Positions 20,116 through 31,925 of a stretch of 64,000 nt of DNA are shown one piece after another (the stretch's first letter is position 1; each line of letters opens with the position of its first letter). Source of the DNA: Acanthornis magna (taxonomy: Eukaryota; Chordata; Aves; Passeriformes; Acanthizidae); assembly GCA_036785705.1 (NCBI GenBank), contig JAWUZG010000056.1, positions 3,845,001 to 3,909,000 of the forward strand, read 5' to 3'. A program made the position numbers and the translations under genes. A model generated the notes under the pieces. It was not told where the DNA came from, ran no database searches, and saw nothing but the letters and a program-made list of their open reading frames with translations.

Positions 20116-20989
20116 GAGCCCTCGCACAGCAGAGCACTGACTTTCATCACTGAGGAGGAAGAATTCTGCCGGGTGAGCGAGGTCAGGAGCCACGACTGCT
20201 GATCTCCATCATGAGCATTCTCAGGATCAGCTTCTGAGGCAAGGCTTCAATGTGGACAGCAGTTCTTTCCAATTTGATTCTAATGTAAACTCACTGTAGT
20301 TTTGGCCACTTCAAGAAAAAGTGCACACACAACTCCAAGGAAAACTCACATGAATATTTTGATGGAGATTTCCCAGTAAATGAATTTTAAGATCTCAAAG
20401 ATGTTTATTCATATATCTGAAGTTGAACTTAATCCATAATGCTGTTGGAGGTTTTATAGTATCTGTGGTAAGGAAACTCAAACACTCAATCACAGACATG
20501 TTTAGCTCAGGATGTAAACTGTGATTTACCTGGCAAGAAAATCCCACTGAAATCAAAGTATTTTTCTTCGACAAGCACAGGATAATTAGATTCTCTTTGA
20601 GTAACAGTGCATTTCCTTCCATCTGCCACAGAAATAAAACTAAGATCACGTGAGTTTTGATTGTACAAAGAGTGAGGTAACCATTCCCAACTCCATCACA
20701 CCCCAAAACACTTCCTATTAGCTCATACAAATATTTATTGTACTACTAAATAAAAACATTTCAAATGCAGCTCATCTTGTCTAGAATAAATTTTTGGAGC
20801 TAGTGGTTCCTCACCATTTGAAAACAAAATACAAAGCTTAACAAATAGTTTCCATGTTGCCCAACTAGCCTGCCCCAGTGATACGTGACACAAGATTAAT
20901 TTACCAAGGAGGAAGAAGAAATGCTGAAGGAAACCAGACTCACACCAAGAAAGAGCTGAAGAAATTAGACTGTGCAAAGGCTGCCAAGA

Positions 20990-21135
20990 ACTCCAGGAGC
21001 AGATGGGATGCAGCCCGCATTTCTAAAAGAAGGAGCAAATGAGACGAAAGAACCATCAGCAGATATATTTAGAAGGCATGTGAGAACAAGGGAATTACTG
21101 ATGGACTGAAGAGAGGTGAATGTAGCACCCACAGC
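20990..21135 (+). mobile_element. Decayed CR1 ORF2 (reverse transcriptase) fragment
   Basis: GGAGCAGATGGGATGCAGCC near 20996 resembles the CR1 block coding G-P-D-G-[MI]-[QH]-P. About 100 bases downstream, ATGGACTGAAGAGAGGTGAA then TGTAGCACCC resembles the block coding D-W-K/R-x-A/G-N-V-T-P. The spacing and order fit the N-terminal part of the CR1 reverse-transcriptase domain, without an intact frame. Identification rests on two short blocks. Confidence 0.5.
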
Positions 21136-21994
21136 ACACTGCTCATGACGAGCAGCAGCACTGGGGCTGGAGCTGTGACAGTTTCCTGCGGCAGGAGCTG
21201 CCATGGCAGCACGGTGGGATGGGAGCACATGGGGAGGAGCAGGGGCTGCTTGAGGGTAATTATGGAGGCCTTGGTGAGGAAGGGCCAAGTGTTGTGCCCC
21301 AACAGGGCTTGTCTGCGCTTCAGGAAAAGCTGCTTGTGGTCTTTTTAAACTCTGCCACTGGGTTTAATTAGCACAGGGATGCTCAGCAGAGGAGTCTTCT
21401 CACATGAGTGACAGCTGGTGGCAGCTGGGCCCAGGAACAGGCAGCCTTTGTCAAAAGGGTATCAGCGAGGCGCAGACAGAGACCCAGGCAAGAGGAAGCT
21501 TTAAGAAGTGTTAAGCTGTAAAAGAGGACACAGAATGTCCATTCTAAAGAGATGCTTCACCCTGTGACGTCCTTTCTCCACCACTGCAAAGATTTCCCTG
21601 ATTCACTTCTGTTTCCATCTCAAGTGTTGTCTCTTTCTCACCCAGGTCACAACTTTACTGGGTCATTCTCCTTTCTTCCCCCTCTTCCTCTTCTGTCAGA
21701 TATATTCTAATGAAAGGGTACTGGAGGAAGGTTTTTCTGTCAGCTGTTTCATTATATTAAAGAAGAAAGAAGGGAATCAGCCATCTAAGTTTAAAAGAAC
21801 CTAACAAACAGCAATAGGCAATACAGCACACTTTTTAAAAGCTAAATATTTATGTTAATCTACCTGCAAAAAAAATTGGAACATGAACATAATTGGAGTT
21901 TATACAAACTCCAGTCGCAAGCTTTGAAGAAAACACTTTTCAGATCCCCTGCCCAATCCAACAAGAGACATTACTTCATGGCCTAAACGAACAG

Positions 21995-22025
21995 TTCATG
22001 CATTGGGAAGAGACCTCTAAGAGCA
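21995..22025 (-). mobile_element. Possible CR1 3' tail scrap
   Basis: CATTGGGAAGAGACCTCTAA followed by GAGCATCTGCTTG resembles the reverse complement of a CR1 end (GGTTGGAAGAGACCTCTAAG..GATCATCAAG). The match covers about 30 bases only and could be chance. Confidence 0.3.
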
Positions 22026-25000
22026 TCTGCTTGAAATAAATATAAAAGAGAAGCAGCTTCAATGAAACAGAAATATATTTCACTCTGCTTTCAAACTGAT
22101 GTAACCTGGAATACAGTAAATCAATACATACATTAACCTCATTTCTAGGTCCTGTCTCACAGACTGTTGGCACAACCCCAGCCATGCTGCAAGAGTGTGT
22201 GGAGACAGATGCAGCACTTTGGTTACCAGAGCAGTATGGTCAGGTTAGTGCTTTGTACAACTAACCCTCAGTGAAGGGAGAACAGGAATGCAAGAGGCAA
22301 AGAAAACTATGTCCCAAGTTTAGGAAAATATTATTTACAGCCTACACTTCCTTCACTGAAATCATTCAAATCTAAGATACAAATCTATTGCAATTCAGTT
22401 ATTTATGGTGCTTTTAGCACTGAATCTCTGAAACATTAGAGATTCCATTGTGTGATTTCTTATTGACATGGTTTTGGTTCACTTCATTTTGATCATCTAG
22501 GTCTTGTTCTTCTCAAGAGCTTTTGATCTCTATCTTCCTCCTGTTGCCAGATTCACATTTCAATTTCTCCTTCCTGTCCTAATCCTCCACAATTCTCTTC
22601 CCCCTGAATTTAGGATTCAGCTCCTCTGAATCTATTTTCCTTCCATGCTCCCAGAAAAGAGGCCAAAGAAAAACACTCTGCTCTCAGTTTCAAACCCTGG
22701 GTTCATATCAGCTCTGAGCAAAATTTACAGCTTTATATTAGAAGAGCTACTTTGTGAACCAGCACTGGATTTGCTTTCCAAACAGAAGTTATTACAACTT
22801 TCCAAGATCCTTTTTGAAAGCAGCAATAGTCAGCACTCAGCCCCCTCCCAGTTCATCAGAAACTCTGACAAACTCTGATGTAAGATGCACTTGTTTTTAC
22901 CCAGTGTTTTGTTCACCTCTAAACTAATGCTTCAGCCTCAAAGACAAGCGTTTGTCTAATAGCAGGGCTCCTAATGAACATTCTGATCAAGGAATACGCG
23001 CGCTAGAATGATTCTGCAGAGTGATCAAGGGATCTGTTAAGGCAGAGGGATGTTCAGCGTCTCCTCTCAACATCACACAGGTATCAAAGTCGGCAGTGAC
23101 ACACGAGGTGATGGGAGCCTTTAGACTCTGCTGCTCTCCCACGCTGTGCATCCTTTCACTTGCTTTTCTCCTGCAGTCCTGACCTGTTTGTGCTGACATT
23201 GTCTCTCCACTACACAGATCATCTTTTTATTCCAGGAACAAAACACCAGCTCTCTGCTTGGGGGTGGGGTACTGGAGGGTGGACAACCACTTTTTTTTTT
23301 AACTCAAAGATTTCTCTCAGATTTCATCTGAAAGGAAGCTGGAAATTCTCTTACAAGAGTTTAAAAATACTTGTCTCCGCACTTAAGCTACTCTAGGAGC
23401 TCAGGTTAAGCAGCAGGGGCAGGAACATGTCAACATTCCACTTCACCAAGAATATAGGAAGCTTACTCATACACTGCTTCTGTACATTTTATGTTGCATC
23501 TATTTCCTTAAGTTTGGTTATTCCTGCTGTACTCTGCAAAGATATCCAGTAAGAGGCGGTAATCAATGAGGAAAAACATTTGGACCAGCTTTACATATTC
23601 ATGCATCACATGGGGCAAGAGTACATGTGGATGTATTTAAATTATTAGTAATTTCCTTTTGCAACATAGATCTTTTTCTAATGATTTTTATAAGAAAAAA
23701 AGAAAATTATTTAAGTCAGAATTTCAAATAGTTTAAGTTTTTCACTGGAATTCCAGAAAGAAAACCTCTCATTTTGCAATAAACTACCAAGCTGACCCAA
23801 GATTAATATTTACTAATGAAGTCAGATTTGTATTTAACTGATTCTTACCACAGGTGCAGCCTGAGACCTTGCACAGCAGTTCATCCTTTTGCCTGATGTG
23901 CAGGTTGAACTGCAGCTATTTAGGGTGGCTTCTCTTTTATTTTTCTTAAATGAAGAAAATCCTATGTGCTTATCAAAAAAGAAAAAAAAGGCTTGAAATA
24001 ATGGTTCATTTGAAGGGACAACACATTGAAACTGAGTTATAAATGCACTGATTTGTGTGTTCACTGGTGCACAGAACTGGATCTGGAATGCACATTTCAT
24101 ACTAAATGCTTTTAAATAGCTATTCTGAGTAATCAAGATCATTTATTAATAAGTAATATTATCTTGTGCTCACTGACATTCACAGACAATAAGAAACCCC
24201 ACATTTCTGTTCATTGAAAAAAATAATAAATCTATCCATTTATTGTAAAAAATTTCAGTTAGAAATATAAAAAAAAAATTTCTGGGGTCACCCAAATGCC
24301 AGATGGCAACAGAGAAGCTTTCAACTCAATTCAGAGGCTGAATTAATCTCCTTAGACAAATAGATTTGCAATTACCATAGATTAGATTGTAACAGAAAAA
24401 TAATCTGACTGCACAGTTTAAAGTTTTTTTACAGGGTAATTCAGCCTCAGGAGCTACACAAGCTCTGCCAATTTTCAGACACTTCCATAAACCACGAGGA
24501 AACAAATTCCTACTTTACCCCTGCATTTTAACATTAAGCAGTGGTAGTGACACAGCCAATGCTTGGTTTCCAAAAAAAGGACTTTTGAGAGATTTCCCCA
24601 AAGCACTACCAATACTCTGAGATTTCATAACTGAAAAGAGAGAAAGCTTAATGAGGAAATATCTGAAATATATGGAAAGCACTGTTCAAAATCAATGTGT
24701 AAGCACTTGAAATATCTCCTTTGTCTGAGTGTTTCCTCTGGTAAATGTAAATACTGGTTTGATAACAAACACCAATTCCTTACATATAAAAAGCCTTTTG
24801 GCAACATAAGCAACTGATGGCTGGGAGGTGACCAAGAAAATTTAGATAAACTAACAATATCTGATGAATTTTCCAGATAATTAAGATATGCAAAGACACT
24901 TTAGCAGGAGAACTTCTAAATTTCTGCACATTAATATTGCAGTAAAATGTCTTTAGTACATACACATTTGTAAATCTTTGACTGAATGCATAATACAAAC

Positions 25001-25254
25001 CAGCATTCATACTAATAGCTTATAAATACACAACTACTCTTGGTTTTGACTTTGGTTCCAAAGTGTAAAACTGTGCAACAACACACTCTTTTCTCTACCA
25101 ATCCCACATAACACATCTCTAGTACGATACAGCCAGGAATTAATGCTTGATGAGCTGTCTGTGTTTAATGCTTATTCAACTTCCTCTTTTTGCCGGCAGA
25201 AAATAATATATTTGCAAAGAAAAGACATTGCCTCTGTGGAAAAACCCTGCACAA

Positions 25255-25440
25255 TGACAGCATGAGGGGCTGACCCTGGCCAGCAGGAAAGCACCACACA
25301 GCCACTCCTGCCCCTTGCTGCAGGACTGGAAGAGAATTAGAAAAGCCCAAGTGAAAAAAACCTGTGGGTGGAGATAAAGATAGTTTAATAAGCAAAGGAA
25401 AGAGGAAAGGAAAAGCCAAAGCAAGTGATGCTGTGTGGGA
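25255..25440 (-). mobile_element. Fragment of an avian endogenous retrovirus-type LTR
   Basis: TGAGGGGCTGACCCTGGCCA, CACCACACAGCCACTCCTGC, GAAGAGAATTAGAAAAGCCC and GTGGAGATAAAGATAGTTTA then ATAAGCAAAG follow the order of a common dispersed avian repeat that I know as a retroviral LTR beginning TGTGCTGGTTTTGGCTG in the other orientation. The piece would therefore be the 3' part of an LTR lying on the minus strand. No gag, pol or env remnant is seen beside it, so it is a solo or truncated LTR. The family name is not assigned. Confidence 0.6.
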
Positions 25441-27093
25441 AAGCTAGAAAGCCTCGATACAGCACAATACCACTCAGCAATAGTCAAAACACTGGTTATT
25501 ATAAACCCTGTTCTAGTCACAAATCCAAGATATGCAGAAAATTGGCACCTTAATATATTATCACAGTTTCTTTCACCAGTTTTCAGGATGTCACAGATGG
25601 TGTATGGTTTAATTTTATATAACTTTATTCATAGCTTCAAACGATAAAGCTATCTATCTATCTTTCTGCTATCACTCTTGGCAATGCCAGATTCTGTAGC
25701 ATAATGCAACAAAAAAGGCACGTATTGTAATTGATTATCTACTTGCTTATAACACTAAAAATAGGTTAAAAGGTAATTATTGGCCATATGTATTTGGCAT
25801 ATGTGTTGTATAAAGAGATCACGAGAAACAAGACTCATTAGCATGTTGGTGGTACTTTGTGCACAAGGCTGTAAAGTTCTGCATTACAGACTGCAGATCA
25901 GAACAGTCACCCTGCACTCGTGGGGCCCAACTGCTCAAAGGGACTCACAATTCGGCAAGGAAAATGGCACATTGTGTAGCTACTGTAAAACTACTGCAGA
26001 GCTTAACCACACATGGGGTGAAAAACATCATCCCTGTCCCCATTATTCCAGATGATTATTGTATCACCACCAAGTGCCAATACAGAAGAAGATCAGGATC
26101 TAACTCATGAGCATTAAACTTACTCCTGGAAATAAATAATTTCCTAGAGCAGATTTTAGGAAGATGAACTGTTCTGCAAGCATTAATGTTGCCTTTTACT
26201 GTTTCCTCCCTTTTATCTTTATTTCCTTCAATACCACTGACCATGACTGCCTATTTACATTTCACTGAATGAATCGATATTAGAAAGCCCAGATGAATTT
26301 ACAACATGCAAGTGAGTGTTCAGGAATCAAAGAAGCCAAGTCTCAACAGGCGTGGATATCATTTCTGATGTGCAAATATTGTTTATTCCAATGATGTAAG
26401 CTCTATGCCTACTGTTTTAGTTCATAATACTGAAAGATACACCTGAAGTTCTGACTAAGCTTATTCTTATTAGTACAAGACTTTTAATTTCATACTCTCT
26501 AATACATTCTTTATTCTGGGGACTATCTTTAGTACTATGTTACAAATGCTTCATGTTACTGTGTTACACATGCACACTTTTTCAAAGGCAATGCTTACCT
26601 GCTAACACATCCTTATTGACACAGTCATAACATGTTTTTAATAAGATTGATTTCCATCTAATATTGCTTTGCATTAATGGGTTCGCTGAAACTCTATTAG
26701 CATGCACATGCAAAGAATGTATTACTGTTCATTATTAAGTAACTACATGAATCTCACAACAGAAATAATAATGTAGCTGAAAATCATTCTGGAGATGAAG
26801 ATGAACAGCTAATTTGGAATGGGCTTTTTTCCACCCAGCTACCTGTTAAAAAAATTGCTCTGCTGTGCATTTTTAGGCAAATTAAGTTAAATGCAATGGT
26901 ACAAGCAGACCAATAGCCTGTTCGTGAGACAGAAAGAAAGTTCTATTTTCACCCAAGTAGTTTATACAACACAACTTCAAAGGCCCTTCACTTTTTTTAC
27001 TGAGTGTTTATCAATACCAGGATACATAACAGCAAATCCTCCCCACAGACTATGAGGCTTCTCATAAAGACAAAAGCACTGGGAGTTACTCAC

Positions 27094-27150
27094 CACAAGG
27101 GACAGGGGCCTCTTCCATGAAACAACACCGATCAGTCCTGACAAGAGCAC
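27094..27150 (-). CDS. ENTREP1: ENTREP1 (FAM189A2) internal coding exon: second membrane segment
   Basis: This 57-base exon (19 codons, phase 0 at both ends) encodes VLLSGLIGVVSWKRPLSLV. The acceptor is TCTGTTACAG and the donor is CTTGTG|GTGAGT. The pattern of a small hydrophobic segment ending SWKRP-L-LV is a hallmark of ENTREP/FAM189 proteins: membrane segment 2, then a short cytosolic turn with W-K-R-P, leading straight into segment 3 in the next exon at 11844-11954. In the family it is preceded by membrane segment 1 and a conserved CPFW motif, encoded upstream. I looked on the minus strand from 27151 to 64000 for a CPFW-coding exon and did not find one. The exon is too short to stand out as a reading frame; it was recognised from its splice sites and family match. 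Confidence 0.88.
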
Positions 27151-29633
27151 CTGTAACAGACAGCAGAGTTACCAAAGAGACGTGAGCTTCATACCGGAGT
27201 CATTAAAAACAGTCAGTAATAAGATGAAGCTTAATGCACAGTCATGATGAGTATTTCCAGAATGCTGGAAACCAAATGCTAGAAGTCCAATGCTTTCCTT
27301 TCATTCTCAATAAGAAATAAACAGAACTAATACTAAGCTGTTTGTAAACAAATTTCAATCCAGCTGTCAGATTCACTTAGTTCTGATCAGATCACAATAA
27401 GCCTTAAAACATTTCTTCTCTCCCAGTCCCAAATGTTATCAACACTGAAGGAGAATAAATGTTTAGGGTAAATTTTCTTGTGGTCTCTTAGCACAATTGA
27501 GAATTAACTAAAAAAGGAGGAATAATGACTGGACAATCACAAAATCATCCAGGGTATTGAGATAAATTAACAAAAGGGTTTTTTGGTTCTTTCACCCATC
27601 CAAGCACAGTCTCCACTTGATCTTACGTTTGAGAGAGGACCCACATATTCATTAAAACTTGTGTTTAGCATACAGATACATTACTCCCTCTACTACAAAG
27701 CAAAAGCAAGCCGGATTCAGACTTCTATACACCTAAGCTGATCTTAGGTATTTTAAAAAAACATGCAAGTTAGAGCTGAGACACCATAAGCTTTACATAT
27801 AGTTAAAAATGGAGAGAGAAACTGCAGCAGTGGGGGAGGGATATTGACTGGCATGGGAGAAAAAAGGGGGGAGGAACCTTTTCATTAGAACATTTAATTT
27901 AAAAAATAGCAAAGTAGAACACAAATAAAATGCAGAGAAAAGAATGCACAATGTATTTATTTCATGAATCTACAGTGTCAGTTTTTCATCTCACCCTGTA
28001 CAAAGCGTTTGTGTAACAGTAACTTACACACTTAGCTAGTCACCATTCCCACTTCATCCTGCTTTGCTAACAATCTTTTAGGTGTAAAAACAGTAGAGCA
28101 TAATAAACAAAAATGCATCTATACCTAACCACTACAGAGGCAATGTACACTGCACTGGGAACCAGGCTGGAAACAATCCAGCCTAGTGATGCCTCGTGTG
28201 AATGTGGGAGAAAGAGCTGTTGGTTATCTGGAGCAGCTGCATCGTGGAGCGCCCTGTTCAAGCTTTCACAAAGTCTGCTCTCTGGATATCACACTGTGAG
28301 CATGTTTCAAACATATTTCACACTCTCACAATATCCCCAGCTGCAGCAACTGTTGAAAACATTATTCAGAAAGACAACATGTGGAAAATGCATCTTTTGG
28401 TATTTTTTTCAGCAGCTATGCCACTGAAAAAAGACCCCTCAAATGAGGTTTTTAAGTAAAATCTCAATGTTAGTTTCTAAGTGAAGTACAAATGCAACAG
28501 CTGTGAGATAAATGCACAGTAAAAATGCACCAAGACCAGGATATGGATATCAAAGACTGTCCAGATAATGCCTACATGCAAATGTGCATAGTTTGTATTC
28601 TGCAGCGTTTCCTGCAGCACAGAAGCTACGTACTTCTGGATGTTGGCCAAGTGAAGGAAAAGCTGAGAATTCCATCTTTGCAGTTAATTAAATGTGCTCA
28701 CACAGCTATGTTAGCTTATTATTACTGTATGATAACTTGGCTCTGGGCTGATAGTCCTGTAATGTGAAACTCCACTCAGAAGGTAAAATGACGAGGTTAG
28801 CTAGTTTATCTGCAGGCTAGACAGCACCATGCTCTCAATTAAATAAATGGGCTGGCTGAAATGGTGAGGTTATTAAAGAAAACCCTTTAGGAGAAGTAAG
28901 AAATTGCATTCCAAACCCGAGCAGGTATTGATACATAAAATATTCGTACACAAGTCGGCATTTGTCAGTCACCAAGTCATATGGTCAGAGTTAAGATACT
29001 GTAGTGCAGCACCTGTGAGCAGCAAATCTTTACTTTCATTTACTGTGCGTCCTCCCTTCCATGAGTTAAACCTCCACCCCTCTTGTGTGACGTATTTGTG
29101 GCATTGCACAGGATGCAAAAAGGGAGCTGATCCTTTTTGTTCAGCTGAACTACAACCGTGTTTGACCTTTCCAGAGGCCTTGTAAGATGAAAGAGGTACA
29201 TATGTTTTGGTTTGGTAAAGGAGAGCTTCGTGGCACTCACTGTACTTGCTCACCAAGCAAAAGGTCAAGCACAGCCAGGCCAGCTGATAAATTTACACTG
29301 ATAACAGACACAAGAACTCAGGGCTCCACCTGTGTCCTTAATATTATCGTCATAAGAGGTCACCCCAACAATGCTGTCATGTAATTTTCCAACCCCCATT
29401 AGTTCCCTGTGTCAGTCACCGCTTACCAAAAAACTTACTTTGCTTTAAGATGCAGCTATTTCCAGTGCCAAGCACCTCTCACACATTAACCCACAGTGTG
29501 CACAACTATATAATTAGGAAAAAAGCACACAGAGAGCATCACATACCAACATTTAGTTAGAATACACCAGATTACTCTCAAAATAGAAAACTAAAGATTT
29601 ATATTGATATTGAAGATGACCAGGGATATAAGA

Positions 29634-29687
29634 ACAAAACCAAACCAAACAAAAAACCCCAAAACCCAACCAACCAAACACAAAAAG
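29634..29687. repeat. A/C-rich low-complexity tract
   Basis: Irregular CCAAA/CAAAC repetition, e.g. AAAACCAAACCAAACAAAAA then CCCCAAAACCCAACCAACCA, all A and C for about 50 bases. Confidence 0.9.
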
Positions 29688-31913
29688 TCCCCCATTTTAA
29701 TGTTTTGTTTTCTCTTCAGCTTATACTTTTTATAAATACAATGCTAACATTGAATGCAGTGAGTAGAAACCCCACTTTGTTTATATTCAAAAGTAGCAAT
29801 TATTTGAAAAGTAGTATGCAATTTACAGGCCCAAAAGATCTTACAATAATCGCTCAGAATATTCAATAGCTCAACACTGCAATATATACAGCTTCTCATG
29901 CTTTTCAAAAATCACTACATCACATGTGTGCTGAGCACAGGTTTTTCTTTCTTAAATAGAAAGTAAATTGGAGTTTGATTATTTGAACAATCCCTTAACC
30001 TCAGCAATGTGTTTTGATTTCAGACCCTGCATAGTACATTTCTCTACTACCTTAGACCCAACTTCTATCTGCTGAATTTTAGTGAACTCCCCATTACATA
30101 ATAATCCAAATAAATCAAAGCCACTAAAAACATTGAAAAACACAGGTTTGCCAGATTCTTTAAGGAGAATTCCCAAAGATATATGTAGATATATGCACCT
30201 GCTGATTATGACAATGCTGATGCAGAGAGGAAAAACCAGAGGACATCAGTGCTGACTTCTGCAGCATTGGAAATGCACTAGCTCAACATGCATATGAAAA
30301 CTCCATTATCATTAATGCAAGTGGTGCTCATGCATGACAAAGATGCATTTACTTTAACAGGCACATACTGAGGCAAGACAAAACCAGAAGGTAAAATGAC
30401 TTTCCAGTACAGGGACTGCAAACAAAGGCTTAGCCCTTGAAGGTGTCTTTTCCAGCATTTTCCCTCCACAGTCTGATGAGTACCTAGAAATTCAGAGGGC
30501 TCTGACTCTGAATATGGTACAGATCAGATGATGCAGTCTCTCAATATATCTTAAATCATCTGCTTTCCAAGACTCCAATTCCAAAAGAGCTCTTGTATGT
30601 AATACATTCTCTAGTGTGGTTCCTTTAAACTTCTTTTCTGAGCTATGTAAACACTATATTTATATGAACATTAATTAAAACCAGATTAAGTATAGTGAAA
30701 CACTATCAAGGTATAAAACAATAGAAATATAAAATTACTGATATCTAAGTATTAATTTGCTTAATAAAACCATTTTTTTCTTAGTTAGACCTAGGTTCTA
30801 GCTCTGCTTTTCTAGTCTCATATAGAGTATGAGTTATAGAAAACTCCAAGTTTTATTCTCTATTGTTATTCCTGCTTCCTTGCTCAGTCTGATACAACAT
30901 ATATCAAGTCATTTGGTCCTTTTCTACCAATTTATGGGTTACACACTTTTTCAGCTTGTAAATACAAGACTAATTCTCTAATCAATGGATTCAGCTACAT
31001 GAAAATAAGCATGCAAATTCTTCACATTCGTTGAAAAAATTCCTTCTCAGGCCTCTTCTATGAATGTAATTTATGTGTTTACAGCTATCTGTGTACATGT
31101 TTTCAAAATACGTGTTGTGACTGTATTAGAACACCTAGAAACCAAAGAGGCTGTTTGTAACAACACATTAGACAAACACCCATCGAGGTGGGCCAGGCAG
31201 AAGCTCCAAAGGCAGATACTCAGGGCAGCTGAGTGGGGAGGGCAGGGCAGGATCGGGGCTGCCAAAGGGAACAGCAGCACTCACAGCCCCGGTGTCACCA
31301 GGGCTCTCTGCCAGCAAAGCGCACCAGCAGCTGCTCCTCTGCACAAGTGCCTGAAGCCACTGACACTTCCCGAGGTTCCCCTTTGTCAACTCAAATGCTC
31401 CTGAAAGGGTGAAGTTCAATTGCACTTCAACAAATAATATCCCCAACTGCCTTTAGGTCTAGGTGTACCTCAGAGTCTAAATCAACAGCTGGAATATCCT
31501 CAAGGATGCTGTTTCTGTGAAATCCACCACAGCCCTTGTAAAAGGTAGGTAATTATTTAACAAAATGCAAGTATTAAATACTGTGTGAGTAATGTCACAA
31601 CTCTCACATACTCAGAGACTATAAAAGCATGACACATTACTACCAGAGCATGAAATCTTCTTATAATAACACTCTCCGCAGCATCTGCAATCCATTAGTG
31701 CAAAATGCTGGTAAAGTTAAATACACACTATAGGAAAAAGAACTGTGCTGCATTGGAATTAGCTGAAAAGGGTCTGGAATAACCCACCAGTAATATTACT
31801 CTCCATTCCTGGGAAAACAGGAAGGATGAAAATCTCTTGGGGCGAGAGTGGTATGAATGTATTAACAAGTACCAGAAGAAGAAGAATGTTTATATATATT
31901 TCTATATGCATAT

Positions 31914-31925
31914 ACACACACACAC
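31914..31925. repeat. Short (AC)6 microsatellite
   Basis: ACACACACACAC, just after an AT-rich TATATATATT stretch. Confidence 0.85.

Noticed and set aside
29979..30176. 65-codon minus-strand frame with a plausible soluble-protein look
   Set aside because: It is short, has no family match and no flanking splice signals; the length is within chance expectation.
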